From NCBI GenBank assembly GCA_016699675.1, contig CP064985.1, forward strand, positions 3,658,001-3,722,000: a stretch of 64,000 nucleotides of DNA. The letters are read 5' to 3'. The position numbers and the translations under genes were made by a program. Of this stretch, positions 55,947 through 64,000 are shown in pieces (within the stretch, counting starts at the first letter, position 1; every line of letters starts with the position of its first letter). Source of the stretch: Austwickia sp. (GTDB lineage Bacteria > Actinomycetota > Actinomycetes > Actinomycetales > Dermatophilaceae). Under the pieces are notes generated by a model, which was given only the letters and a program-made list of their open reading frames with translations, did no database searches and was not told the origin of the DNA.

Positions 55947-56786
55947 ATGACCGACACCGCGAACCTCCTGTCGATCGGCGAGTTCTCCTCGCGCAGCAGG
56001 CTCAGCATCCGGATGCTGCGGCACTACGACGAGCACGGCGTGCTGCCGCCGGCGGCTGTCGACCCGTTCACCGGGTACCGCCGCTACGCCCGCGAGCAGC
56101 TCGCCCTCGCCGTCCAGATCCGGCGGCTGCGCGACGTGGGGTTCACCGTGTCCGCCATCGCCGCCGTTCTCGCCGCCCGCGGCACCCCGGCGTACGACGC
56201 GGCGCTGCGGCTGCAGCGCGCCGCCCTCGCCGAAGAGCTGCACGCGGCCACCGACCGGCTGGCGCTCCTCGATCAACTCCTCGACCAGGAAGGACACACC
56301 ATGAGTTCCATCACCGTCACCCGCGAACAGCTGCCCGCACGGACCGTCGTCGCCCTGCGCGGCACCATCCCCAGCTACGCCGACGAGGGCCAGCTATGGG
56401 CCCGGTTCATGCCCGCGCTCGCGGCCCAGGGGATCGCGCCCATCGGCCCCGGCGGCTGCATCGAACACGACGCGGACTTCAAGGAGGCCGACGTGGACGA
56501 GTCGGTCTACCTGCCCGTCCCGCCCGGCACCACCGCCGCCGCGCCGCTGGAGATCCTGGAGCTGCCCGCCCAGGACGTGGTGCTGGCCCGCGTCGAGGGC
56601 CCGTACTCGCTGATCACCGAGGCCCACGGCCGCATCGAGGAGGCGGTGCGGGAACACGGCTGGGTGGTCGCCGATCGGGCCGCCGATGCGCCCGTGCACC
56701 ACAAGGTGGTCAACCGCTACCTCAACGACCCGAGCCAGGTACCCCCGGAGGCACTGCTGACCGAGGTCTGCGTGCCGCTCGCGTGA
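55947..56786 (+). CDS. MerR-family regulator with GyrI-like effector domain
   Basis: The 279-residue protein starts with a MerR winged helix (LSIGEFSSRSRLSIRMLRHYDEHGVLPPA, FTGYRRYAREQ) and a coiled linker. From about 118 on it has a GyrI-like/AraC-effector domain (VALRGTIPSYADEGQLWARFMPAL). This is the BmrR layout, where the second domain binds lipophilic cations. Ligand and target genes are unknown. It probably controls its own promoter. It is divergent from the iron operon. Confidence 0.88.
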   Translation: MTDTANLLSIGEFSSRSRLSIRMLRHYDEHGVLPPAAVDPFTGYRRYAREQLALAVQIRRLRDVGFTVSAIAAVLAARGTPAYDAALRLQRAALAEELHAATDRLALLDQLLDQEGHTMSSITVTREQLPARTVVALRGTIPSYADEGQLWARFMPALAAQGIAPIGPGGCIEHDADFKEADVDESVYLPVPPGTTAAAPLEILELPAQDVVLARVEGPYSLITEAHGRIEEAVREHGWVVADRAADAPVHHKVVNRYLNDPSQVPPEALLTEVCVPLA

Positions 56787-56920
56787 CCTGACCCCGCGCG
56801 GTCACTCCCTCCCGCAGGTCGGTTCTGGTTGGTCGAGCCAGTAGGAGGGGGTGATCCGCGCGTCGTACGGCGTGTGAGCGGTCCAGGTCTGTTCGCCGTG
56901 CCGATGGCGCCGTGCTGGTA

Positions 56921-58296
56921 TCAGGCCCCCAGCACGCTCTGTCCGCACACCCGCAGCACGTTGCCCGTGACGGCGGCGCTCGCCGGGGCGGCGAAGTACG
57001 CGATCGCCTCCGCCACGTCCACCGGCAGGCCCCCCTGGGCCAGCGAGTTGATCCGGCGACCCACCTCCCGCGTGAGGGCCGGCACGCGCGCCGTCATCTC
57101 GGTCTCGATGAAGCCCGGCGCGACGGCGTTGACGGTGATTCCCCGCTCGAGCAGCGCCGGGTCGGGCGCGCACGCCCGAACCAGCCCGATGATTCCGGCC
57201 TTGCTGGCCGCATAGTTGGCCTGCCCCCGGTTGCCCGCGATCCCCGACGTCGACGAGACCAGCACCATGCGGCCCTGGTCCCGCAGGCCGTCGGGACCCA
57301 GCAGCGCCGCGTTCATCCGCAGGATCGAGCCCAGGTTGACGTCGATGACGGCACGCCAGCGATCCGCGTCAGTGTTCACCAGGAGTCGGTCCCGGGTGAT
57401 CCCCGCGTTGTGCACCACGACATCGAGTCCCGTCTCACCCGGGCGGCCCGCCAGGCCCGCGCAGTGGGACAGAATCGCCTGCCCGGCCTCGGGGCTGGTG
57501 ACGTCGAGCGGCAACGCCGAGCCGCCCAGTCGTGCGGCCAGGTCGGCCAGCGTTTCCGCCGCATCGGGCAGGTCGACGCAGACCACATGCGCTCCGTCCC
57601 GCGCCAACACCTGCGCGATGGCGGCCCCAATGCCCCGGGCGGCTCCCGTGACCACGGCGACCCGCCCCGCCGAGGGGCGGTCCCAGGCGGCCGGCTCGGG
57701 GGACGTCGTCACCCCGTTGGCGCCCACGGCGATGACCTGCCCACTCACGTACGCCGAGCGCGCGGACAGCAGGAACCGGAGCGTAGACTCGATCGCCCCC
57801 TCGGCGCCGTCGCTCACGTGCACGAGGTTTGCGGTCGCGCCCCGACGAAGCTCCTTAGGCCCTCCAACGCCCCTCGGGCGGCCCCCAGGGCGGCGTCCTG
57901 CTGGCCTGCCGTCGGCGGACGGCCCACGACCACGACCCGTCCCGACGGTCCGAGCGCGCGGATCCCCGGCGCCAGCAGCGCCCGACCGGCCTCCAGGTCC
58001 TCCGGCGTACGCACCTCGGTGAGGTCGACGAGCACCGCACCGAGGCGCTGGCCCGGCGTACCGGCGTCGACGTCGGGGGCCGCCGCGAGGGTGGGGAGGC
58101 CCTCGGCGGCCAAGAGCTCCCGGGCCCGCTCGGCGACGGGCGCGACGCCGTACCCGCCGACCAGCACCGGACCGGGCACCAGTGGCTCCCCAGGCTCGTA
58201 CCGCCGCAGCAGGCTCGGGCGCGGCAACCCCAGCGTGGCCGCCACTCTCGCGCCCAGCGTCGAGTTGACGAACCCGGCGTACCTGTCGCTCACCAT
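56921..58296 (-). pseudogene. FabG4-like 3-oxoacyl-ACP reductase with frameshift
   Basis: The N-terminal flavodoxin-like half begins with ATG 58296 (MVSDRYAGFVNSTLGARVAATLG) and runs in frame to ARGALEGL. Here the frame breaks at about 57857. The rest, in another frame, continues KELRRGATANLVHV, the NAD site AVVTGAARGIGAAIAQ, and the catalytic Tyr/Lys in SNYAASKAG-like NYAASKAGIIG, ending RVCGQSVLGA. Relative to Rv0242c, about six residues (FTRSLG) are missing between ALEG and KELRRG, a 16-base loss. The C-terminal reductase domain is intact and could function only if re-initiated. Confidence 0.78.
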
Positions 58297-58427
58297 GCCT
58301 CCCGAAGAGTCTGTCGGCCGGCTCGATCTTCCGGCGCGTACGCCAGCCTAGGCCGCCGGCGTGCCTGCACCGGCCCGATGGCCCGATCATGGGATCGCCA
58401 CCCGTTCACCGTGAAAGCGAGGCCACC

Positions 58428-59075
58428 GTGCAGCGTTCAGCACGCCTGCGATTGCTGCTGTCTTGCCTGATCGGCGCCCTCGTCGGAGCCGCGACAACGG
58501 TCTGGGGCTCACTGATCCTCGCCATCATCGCGGGGTGGATCGGCATCGCGGGCGGCTACAGCGCCCTGACCTGGCATGCCATCCGGTCGATGCCGGCGCC
58601 GGAGGTCCGGCGACACGCCACCGCGGACGAACCCGGCCGCCGGGTGTTGCACCTCGCGTTGATCCTCACCAGCGTGTTCAGCCTGGTGGGCGTCGGCGTG
58701 CTGTTGATCGCCGGCTCAGGACGCGGGGGACCCGTGCCCGTGGAGGCGTTGGTCGGCGCCGCCGCCGTTGCCGCCTCGTGGGTCTTGGTGCACGTCATCT
58801 TCACCCTGCGGTACGCCGCCCTGTATTACCAGGACGCGTCCTCGAAACCGGTCGACTTCAGCGCGGACGACCCCGACTACCAGGACTTCGCCTACCTCGC
58901 GTTCACCCTCGGCATGACCTACCAGGTCTCCGACACCACCCTGCAGACCAAGGCGATGCGGCGCACGGTGCTGCGGCACGCCCTGCTGTCCTACCTGCTG
59001 GGGGCGGTGGTCATCGCCTCCACGATCAACCTCGTCGTCCAACTCGCCTCGGGCGCGGGCAACGGCGCCGGCTGA
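58428..59075 (+). CDS. DUF1345 predicted membrane protein
   Basis: A 215-residue membrane protein with about five hydrophobic spans (LLLSCLIGALVGAATTVWG, SLILAIIAGWIGIAGG, LHLALILTSVFSLVGVGVLL, ALVGAAAVAASWVLVHVIF, LLSYLLGAVVIASTINLVV). The conserved HVIFTLRYAALYY and YQDFAYLAFTLGMTYQVSDT mark the DUF1345 family, of unknown role. The GTG at 58428 is preferred since GCGAGG lies five bases before it; an ATG at 58389 is also in frame. It ends before a bidirectional terminator. Confidence 0.8.
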   Translation: MQRSARLRLLLSCLIGALVGAATTVWGSLILAIIAGWIGIAGGYSALTWHAIRSMPAPEVRRHATADEPGRRVLHLALILTSVFSLVGVGVLLIAGSGRGGPVPVEALVGAAAVAASWVLVHVIFTLRYAALYYQDASSKPVDFSADDPDYQDFAYLAFTLGMTYQVSDTTLQTKAMRRTVLRHALLSYLLGAVVIASTINLVVQLASGAGNGAG

Positions 59076-59116
59076 CCCGGAACGGGGGTGACAGCTCCCC
59101 ACTCCTCGCCCGCCGC

Positions 59117-59161
59117 AGTGGAGGTTGGGCTCCTCGTTGCGCTCGAAGCCCGACCTCCGCT
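59117..59161. terminator. bidirectional terminator between DUF1345 and EF-G-like gene
   Basis: AGTGGAGGTTGGGCT at 59117-59131 pairs with AGCCCGACCTCCGCT at 59147-59161 with two G-T pairs, around a 15-base loop. It stands between two convergent genes. Confidence 0.7.
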
Positions 59162-59174
59162 ACAGCCGTCGTCG

Positions 59175-61286
59175 TCACTCCTTGGTCATGTGGTCCTTGA
59201 CCAGGTTCGCCGGCATCTGCTCGTAGCCCACCATCTGCCGCGTGAACGAGCCCGCGCCGTGCGACAGCGACCGCAGATCCACGGCGTACCGCGACAACTC
59301 CAGCTGCGGCACCTCCGCGCGAATCACCGACACGCCGTCCTGACCCGACGGCTCCGTGCCCTGCACCCGACCGCGCCGGCCCTGCAGATCCGTCATCACG
59401 GCCCCGACGTAGTCATCCGACACCGTCACCGTCAGCAGGTCGATCGGCTCCAGCAGCGTCGCCACCCCGGGCTTCGCGGCGGCCTCCTTCAGCGCCAGCG
59501 AACCCGCCAACTGGAACGCCGCATCCGAGGAGTCCACCGAGTGCGCCTTGCCGTCGAACAGGGTCACCTTGAGGTCCACCATCGGGTACCCCGCGATGCA
59601 GCCCTTCTCCAGCTGCGCCCGCACGCCCTTCTCCACCGAGGGGATGAACTGCCGCGGTACGGCGCCGCCCACCACCTTGTCGATGAACTCGAAACCCGCG
59701 CCCCGCTCGTTCGGCTCCACCTCGACATCGCACACGGCGTACTGGCCGTGGCCACCGGATTGCTTCACGTGCCGCCCATGGCCCCCGGACTTGCCGATGA
59801 ACGTCTCGCGCAACGCGATGCGCAGCGGCTCGGTCTCGACGTTGACGTTCAGCTTGTTTCGCAGCCGGTCCATCACCATGTCCGCGTGGGTCTGACCCAT
59901 CGTCCACAGCACGACCTGAGAGGTCTCCGCGTTGTGCTCGACCCGCAGCGAGGGGTCGCCCGCCGCGAGCCGCTGCAGGGCGTTCGGCAACTTGTCCTCG
60001 TCGGCCCGGGTCGCGGCCTTCACGGCCACCGGCAGGAGCGCGTCCGGCATGTTCCAGGGCTCCATGACCAGCGGCTTGTCCTTGTCGGACAGGGTGTCCG
60101 AGGTCTGCGCCGTCGGCAGCTTCGCCACCACGGCGATGTCGCCGGCGATCGCCTTGTCCTTGGGCCGGAGGACCTCGCCCAGCGGCGAGCTCAACGGGCC
60201 CACCCGGACGTCCTCGTCGTGGTCGTGGTGACCCTCGATCTCGCGGCCCGAGAGCGACTCCAGGTGACCGGACACGTGCACCATCGCCTCGGGCAGCAGC
60301 GTGCCGCTGAAGACGCGGACGAGCGCGACCGCCCCGACGTACGCGTCCGAGGTCGTCTTGACGACCTCCGCCACCAGCGGCCCGTCGGGATCCGCCGACA
60401 AGCCGTCGGCGTCCGCCCCGGCCGTGGTGAAGACGCGCGGCAGCGGGTGCAGCGTCGGCGGCGGGAATGCCTTCTCGATGAGGTGCAGCAGCAGGTCCAC
60501 GCCCGCGCCGGTCGCGACGGACATCGGGATCACCGGGAAGAAGGTGCCGTGCGCCACCGCCTTGAGCAGCGCCTCCTCGACGACCTCGAAGCCGATCTCC
60601 TCACCCTCGAGATAACGGTCCAGCAGCGTGTCGTCCTCCGCCTCCTGGATGATGCCCTCCATCAGGGGGCCCTGGTAGGTGTCGAAGACGTCCTGGTGCT
60701 CCGGGCCGGTCTTGCGCACCGTGCGCTCCGCGCCGGTGTAGTCGTGCACCTCACCGATGACGAGGTCCACGGTCGCGTCGAGCGAACCACCCGCGCCCAA
60801 CTGGGGAATCGCCAGCGGCATGACGCCCGCACCGAACGCGCTCTGGCACTCGGACAGCACCGAGTCGAAGTCGCCACGGCCGGCGTCGAGCTTCGTGATG
60901 GCCACGGCGCGCGGCACCCCGACGTTCGCGCACTCGTGCCACAGCCGGCGCGTCCCGGCGTCGACCCCGTCCGCCGCAGACACCACGAACAGGGCCGCGT
61001 CCGCCGCGCGAAGGCCCGCCCGCAGGTCGCCGACGAAGTCGGAGTACCCGGGCGTATCGATGAGGTTGATGACCACTTCACCGGACGGCACCGCGGCCAC
61101 CGACAGCTGCGTCGACCGCTCGTCGCCACGCTGCGGCGCACGGTATCCGCTCGTCGTCGTGGTGAGGAGATGGTCGAACAGGCGCGTCTTCCCCGACCCG
61201 CTCGGGCCGACGAGGACGACGTTGCGCAGCGCGTCCGGGGACGTGGCGACGGGGGATGACGTGGTGGTAGCTGGTCTGCCGCTCAT
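59175..61286 (-). CDS. elongation factor G-like translational GTPase (EF-G2 type)
   Basis: A 703-residue GTPase with EF-G domain order. The P-loop is GPSGSGKT near residue 28, the G3 motif DTPGYSDF, and the G4 motif TKLD. It carries GSFTRQMVGYEQMP near the C-terminus. Actinobacteria have this second EF-G-like protein (as Rv0120c, FusA2) besides the main EF-G. The GHHDHDEDVRVG and SGGHGRHVKQSGGHGQYAVC stretches are characteristic. ATG 61286 is the start. It is not linked to rpsG or tuf, and its ribosomal job is not settled. Confidence 0.88.
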   Translation of the reverse strand: MSGRPATTTSSPVATSPDALRNVVLVGPSGSGKTRLFDHLLTTTTSGYRAPQRGDERSTQLSVAAVPSGEVVINLIDTPGYSDFVGDLRAGLRAADAALFVVSAADGVDAGTRRLWHECANVGVPRAVAITKLDAGRGDFDSVLSECQSAFGAGVMPLAIPQLGAGGSLDATVDLVIGEVHDYTGAERTVRKTGPEHQDVFDTYQGPLMEGIIQEAEDDTLLDRYLEGEEIGFEVVEEALLKAVAHGTFFPVIPMSVATGAGVDLLLHLIEKAFPPPTLHPLPRVFTTAGADADGLSADPDGPLVAEVVKTTSDAYVGAVALVRVFSGTLLPEAMVHVSGHLESLSGREIEGHHDHDEDVRVGPLSSPLGEVLRPKDKAIAGDIAVVAKLPTAQTSDTLSDKDKPLVMEPWNMPDALLPVAVKAATRADEDKLPNALQRLAAGDPSLRVEHNAETSQVVLWTMGQTHADMVMDRLRNKLNVNVETEPLRIALRETFIGKSGGHGRHVKQSGGHGQYAVCDVEVEPNERGAGFEFIDKVVGGAVPRQFIPSVEKGVRAQLEKGCIAGYPMVDLKVTLFDGKAHSVDSSDAAFQLAGSLALKEAAAKPGVATLLEPIDLLTVTVSDDYVGAVMTDLQGRRGRVQGTEPSGQDGVSVIRAEVPQLELSRYAVDLRSLSHGAGSFTRQMVGYEQMPANLVKDHMTKE

Positions 61287-61491
61287 GCCGATACACCCTG
61301 CTACGCGGCAGGGGCCCGGACAAGGACTTTGGGCCGAAAACACCTGACGGTTCCGCCACAACGCGGGCGCCGCGCCTCCGGCGAAGGAGTCGGGGAGGAG
61401 GGCTGCGACGTGTCGGGGAGGACGACCGCCATGGGTCGGGGAGGAACGGCGGGCGTGACCCCGGGCGAGCGTCGGTACTGTAGGCCTCGCC

Positions 61492-62109
61492 ATGTTGAAC
61501 AAATTCGCCCGAGCCTTCGTCACGCGCCTCCTCACGCCCGTGGCCCGTCTGGCGTTGCGGATCGGGCTCACCCCTGACATGGTCACGATCATCGGCACCC
61601 TCGGGGTCTGCGTCGGTGCGCTGGCGTTCTACCCGCGCCACGAGTTCCTGGTGGGAACGCTCGTGATCACCGCATTCGTCTTCTCGGACACGCTCGACGG
61701 GACCATGGCCCGCCTCTCGGGGCGGGCCAGCACCTGGGGCGCCTTCCTCGACTCCACCCTCGATCGCATCGGCGACGGGGCCGTCTTCGGCGGGCTGCTG
61801 CTGTGCTTCGCCAGCCGCCCGGGCGGTGAGCTGACCGCCTGGTTCGCGCTCGCCTGCCTGGTGTTCGGCTTCGTCACCAGCTACGCGCGGGCCCGGGCCG
61901 AGGGCCTGGGGGTCACCGCCGCCAACGTCGGCATCGCCGAACGCGCCGATCGGCTCGTGGTGGCCCTCGTCGCGACCGGGCTCACCGGCATCTTCGGGCT
62001 GCCCGACGTGGTCCTGACGATCACGCTGGGGCTGCTCGGGCTGGCCAGCGCCGTGACCGTGCTCCAGCGGATGGTCGCGGTTCGCCGCCACATCCTCGCC
62101 GAGTCGTGA
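61492..62109 (+). CDS. pgsA: phosphatidylinositol phosphate synthase (CDP-alcohol transferase)
   Basis: This membrane enzyme joins CDP-diacylglycerol and inositol phosphate to make phosphatidylinositol phosphate. The 205 residues hold the CDP-alcohol signature with four Asp residues: Asp66 and Asp69 in SDTLDGTMAR, then Asp87 and Asp91 in GAFLDSTLDRIGDG. Five or six hydrophobic spans are seen. It starts the PIM block and overlaps the acyltransferase gene by four bases (GTGA). It matches Rv2612c (pgsA1). Lipids of this kind anchor PIM and lipomannan in actinobacteria. Confidence 0.92.
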   Translation: MLNKFARAFVTRLLTPVARLALRIGLTPDMVTIIGTLGVCVGALAFYPRHEFLVGTLVITAFVFSDTLDGTMARLSGRASTWGAFLDSTLDRIGDGAVFGGLLLCFASRPGGELTAWFALACLVFGFVTSYARARAEGLGVTAANVGIAERADRLVVALVATGLTGIFGLPDVVLTITLGLLGLASAVTVLQRMVAVRRHILAES

Positions 62110-63134
62110 CCACCGAACCCGCCAAGCACCTCCCGGCCCTGCTCGCCGATCGCGCCACCCTCGCGGCGTTCCGCGGCGGGTGGTCCATCGTGCGCAAGCT
62201 CCCGCCCCGCACGGCGTACCGGCTCTCCGAGCACCTCGCCGACGCCGCGTACCGGCGGGACACCCGCGACGTGGGCCGGCTCCGACGCAACTACGCCCGG
62301 GTGCGCCCGGAGCTGGCGCCCGCGGAGCTGGAGCGACTGGTGCGGGCCGGGATGAGGTCCTACCTGCGGTACTGGTGCGAGGCCTTCCGCCTGCCCGACC
62401 TCGATCAGGACGCGCTTGTCGCCGCGGTGCGGCCGGTGGGCTTCGATGCTCCCCGGGCCGATCTCGCCGCGGGCCGCTCCGTCGTGGCGTTCCTCGCGCA
62501 CATGGGCAACTGGGACATGGCCGGCGCCTGGTCGACGACGCAGTTCGGGCCCGTCACGACCGTGGCCGAACGGCTGGAGCCCGAGGAGCTGTTCGCGGAC
62601 TTCCTCGCCCTCCGGACCCGGCTCGGCATGACGATCCACCCGTTGACCGGCGGCGATCCGCCGTTCCCGAAGCTCCTCGACGCCGCCCGCGCCGGTGGTC
62701 GGGTCATCCCGCTTGTCGCGGATCGCGACCTGACCCGGCACGGCGTCGAGGTCACCTTCGTCGGCCAGCGGGCCCGGATGGCGGCGGGCCCCGCGGCCCT
62801 GGCGGTGGCGACGGGCGCGAGCCTGTACCCGGTCAGCGTGCATTACGAGCCGGTGCCCCGCGCCGACCTGCCCAGCGGGTGGCGGACGGTGGTCACCTTC
62901 CACGATCGCGTTCCGGACCCCGGGCCGGCAGGCGGTACGTCGAGGGCCCGCGCTGCCGCGATGACCCAGGCCTGCGCGGACGTCATGGGAGCGGCCATCC
63001 GCGAGCACACCCAGGACTGGCACATGATGCAGAAGGTGTTCGTCGCGGACCTGGACCCGGGGCGAACGCCGCGGGCATCATCGACGGGACGGCCCGACGA
63101 GGCGGAGGCGGCCGAGACCAGCCGGGGGGACTGA
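62106..63134 (+). CDS. phosphatidylinositol mannoside acyltransferase (PatA-like)
   Basis: The 342-residue membrane-associated enzyme adds an acyl chain to the mannose of PIM. The HxxxxD acyltransferase motif is His132 to Asp137 in HMGNWD. Later the family marks PLVADRDLTRHGVEV and WHMMQKVFVADLDP appear. The GTG at 62106 overlaps the pgsA stop; its own stop overlaps pimA by one base. This places it as Rv2611c. An Asp/Glu/Arg-rich tail of 25 residues follows. Confidence 0.9.
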   Translation: MTTEPAKHLPALLADRATLAAFRGGWSIVRKLPPRTAYRLSEHLADAAYRRDTRDVGRLRRNYARVRPELAPAELERLVRAGMRSYLRYWCEAFRLPDLDQDALVAAVRPVGFDAPRADLAAGRSVVAFLAHMGNWDMAGAWSTTQFGPVTTVAERLEPEELFADFLALRTRLGMTIHPLTGGDPPFPKLLDAARAGGRVIPLVADRDLTRHGVEVTFVGQRARMAAGPAALAVATGASLYPVSVHYEPVPRADLPSGWRTVVTFHDRVPDPGPAGGTSRARAAAMTQACADVMGAAIREHTQDWHMMQKVFVADLDPGRTPRASSTGRPDEAEAAETSRGD

Positions 63135-64000
63135 TGCGGATCGGGATCGTCTGTCCCTACAGCTTCGATGTCCCCGGCGGCGTCCAATTCCACGTCCGGG
63201 ACCTGGCGGAACACCTCATCGACACCGGGCACCACGTCCGGGTCCTGGCCCCGGCCGACGAGGACACCCCGCTCCCGCCGTACGTCGAGGGCACCGGCAA
63301 GGCCGTCCCCATCCCGTACAACGGCTCCGTCGCCCGCCTCGCCTTCGGCCCGATCACGGCCGGCCGCGTCGCCCGGTGGTTGGACCAGGGCAACTTCGAC
63401 GTCGTGCACATTCACGAACCGATCGCGCCGTCGCTGTCGATCCTGGCGCTGTGGGCGGTCGAGGGGCCGACCATCGCGACGTTCCACACCAGCTTCGTGC
63501 GCAGCCGCGCGATGCAGGCGGCGTACCCCATGGTGCGCGGCAGCATCGAGAAGATCCACGGCCGCATCGCCGTCTCCGAGTCGGCACGCGAGACGGTCAT
63601 CACCCACATCGGCGGCGACGCCGTCGTGATCCCCAACGGGGTGTTCGTCGACCGGTTCGCGACCGCCGCCCCGGACCCCGCCTGGCAGGGAACGCCGCAG
63701 GCGCCCACGGTCGCGTTCCTCGGGCGCATCGACGAACCGCGCAAGGGGTTGCCGCTGGTGCTCGAGGCCATGCCCGCGGTGCTGCGGCGGCATCCCGGCG
63801 CCCGGCTGCTGGTGGCGGGGTACGGCGACGCGGACGCGGCCCGCGCGCGGCTCGGTCCCGACACCGAGCGGTCGGTGGAGATCCTCGGGGGCATCGACGA
63901 CGACGCGAAGGCGCGGCTGCTGGCGTCGGTGGACGCCTACGTCGCCCCGCACACCGGCGGCGAGAGCTTCGGGATCGTGCTGGTCGAGGCGATGGCGGCG
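63134..64000 (+). CDS. pimA: phosphatidylinositol alpha-mannosyltransferase (partial, 3' cut)
   Basis: PimA adds the first mannose from GDP-mannose to phosphatidylinositol. The visible 289 codons start RIGIVCPYSFDVPGGVQFHVRDLAEHL and have HIHEPIAPSLSILAL, FHTSF, VIPNGVFVDRF, and VAFLGRIDEPRKGLPLVLEAM. The window ends in the donor-binding part GGESFGIVLVEAMAA, where the conserved GT4 Glu is present. The ATG at 63134 overlaps the preceding stop by one base (TGATG). It corresponds to Rv2610c. The last part lies beyond the window. Confidence 0.93.
   Translation, partial: MRIGIVCPYSFDVPGGVQFHVRDLAEHLIDTGHHVRVLAPADEDTPLPPYVEGTGKAVPIPYNGSVARLAFGPITAGRVARWLDQGNFDVVHIHEPIAPSLSILALWAVEGPTIATFHTSFVRSRAMQAAYPMVRGSIEKIHGRIAVSESARETVITHIGGDAVVIPNGVFVDRFATAAPDPAWQGTPQAPTVAFLGRIDEPRKGLPLVLEAMPAVLRRHPGARLLVAGYGDADAARARLGPDTERSVEILGGIDDDAKARLLASVDAYVAPHTGGESFGIVLVEAMAA

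Noticed and set aside
57814..58296. separate 160-residue gene upstream of fabG
   Set aside because: Its sequence is the N-terminal half of a FabG4-type protein whose other half continues in the next frame, so it is part of one broken gene.
56921..58390. programmed frameshift in fabG4
   Set aside because: About six conserved residues are absent at the junction, which a ribosomal shift would not explain.
1..64000. CRISPR array or prophage
   Set aside because: No regularly spaced repeats, cas genes, or phage structural genes are visible.

Overview
The window is a very GC-rich, gene-dense stretch of an actinobacterial chromosome. Gene order matches known actinobacterial blocks. One is fabD-fabH-acpP-fabF next to a PucR-type FasR regulator, aceE, a DUF3052 gene and ahpE, as around Rv2238c-Rv2245 of Mycobacterium tuberculosis. 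Another is NIF3, a zinc-ribbon gene and an RNase HI/phosphatase fusion, as in Rv2228c-Rv2230c. A third is thrS and HIT with pgsA, a PIM acyltransferase and pimA, as in Rv2610c-Rv2614c. The phosphatidylinositol mannoside genes and DUF3145 point to Actinomycetota, possibly Micrococcales (inference).

Layout. 0-0.5 kb: 3' end of an IS1380-type transposase. 0.5-1.9 kb: an 88-residue unknown protein and DUF3145. 1.9-7.0 kb: type II fatty acid synthesis operon with its regulator. 7.1-18.9 kb: housekeeping genes (aceE, DUF3052, ahpE, mtnA, Zn-alcohol dehydrogenase, tRNA-Val, NIF3, zinc ribbon, RNase HI/phosphatase, RNB ribonuclease, HAD phosphatase), followed by rnpB at 19.0-19.4 kb. 19.4-22.3 kb: a small regulator, crotonyl-CoA carboxylase/reductase and a broken capA-like gene. 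22.4-40.2 kb: a purine-catabolism island. 40.3-46 kb: an unknown gene, a dihydroorotate-dehydrogenase-like protein and pyruvate:ferredoxin oxidoreductase. 46-64 kb: rlmA-type methyltransferase, thrS, small genes, HIT, an iron ABC transporter under an IdeR/DtxR-type box, a MerR regulator, a broken fabG4-like gene, a DUF1345 membrane protein, an EF-G-like GTPase, then pgsA, PIM acyltransferase and the start of pimA.

The most notable system is the island. Rightward it carries a MocA-like cytidylyltransferase, an NCS2 xanthine/urate permease, ygfK, ssnA, hyuA (with a one-base frameshift) and an FeS-molybdopterin hydroxylase of XdhD type; xdhC lies divergently upstream. Leftward and convergent are ygeW (carbamoyltransferase), ygeY (M20 hydrolase), arcC (carbamate kinase) and a PLP fold-type II enzyme with a zinc ribbon. 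This is close to the enterobacterial/clostridial set tied to anaerobic uric acid breakdown. That set opens the purine ring, recovers ATP through carbamoyl phosphate and releases pyruvate from 2,3-diaminopropionate. A standard YgeX lyase is not seen; the zinc-ribbon PLP enzyme sits in its place. The neighbouring pyruvate:ferredoxin oxidoreductase could take the pyruvate to acetyl-CoA under low oxygen (inference).

Four loci look broken: hyuA (one G missing), capA (internal deletion), fabG4 (about 16 nt missing) and a fused VapB/VapC remnant. They may be real gene decay or, for hyuA especially, sequencing error.
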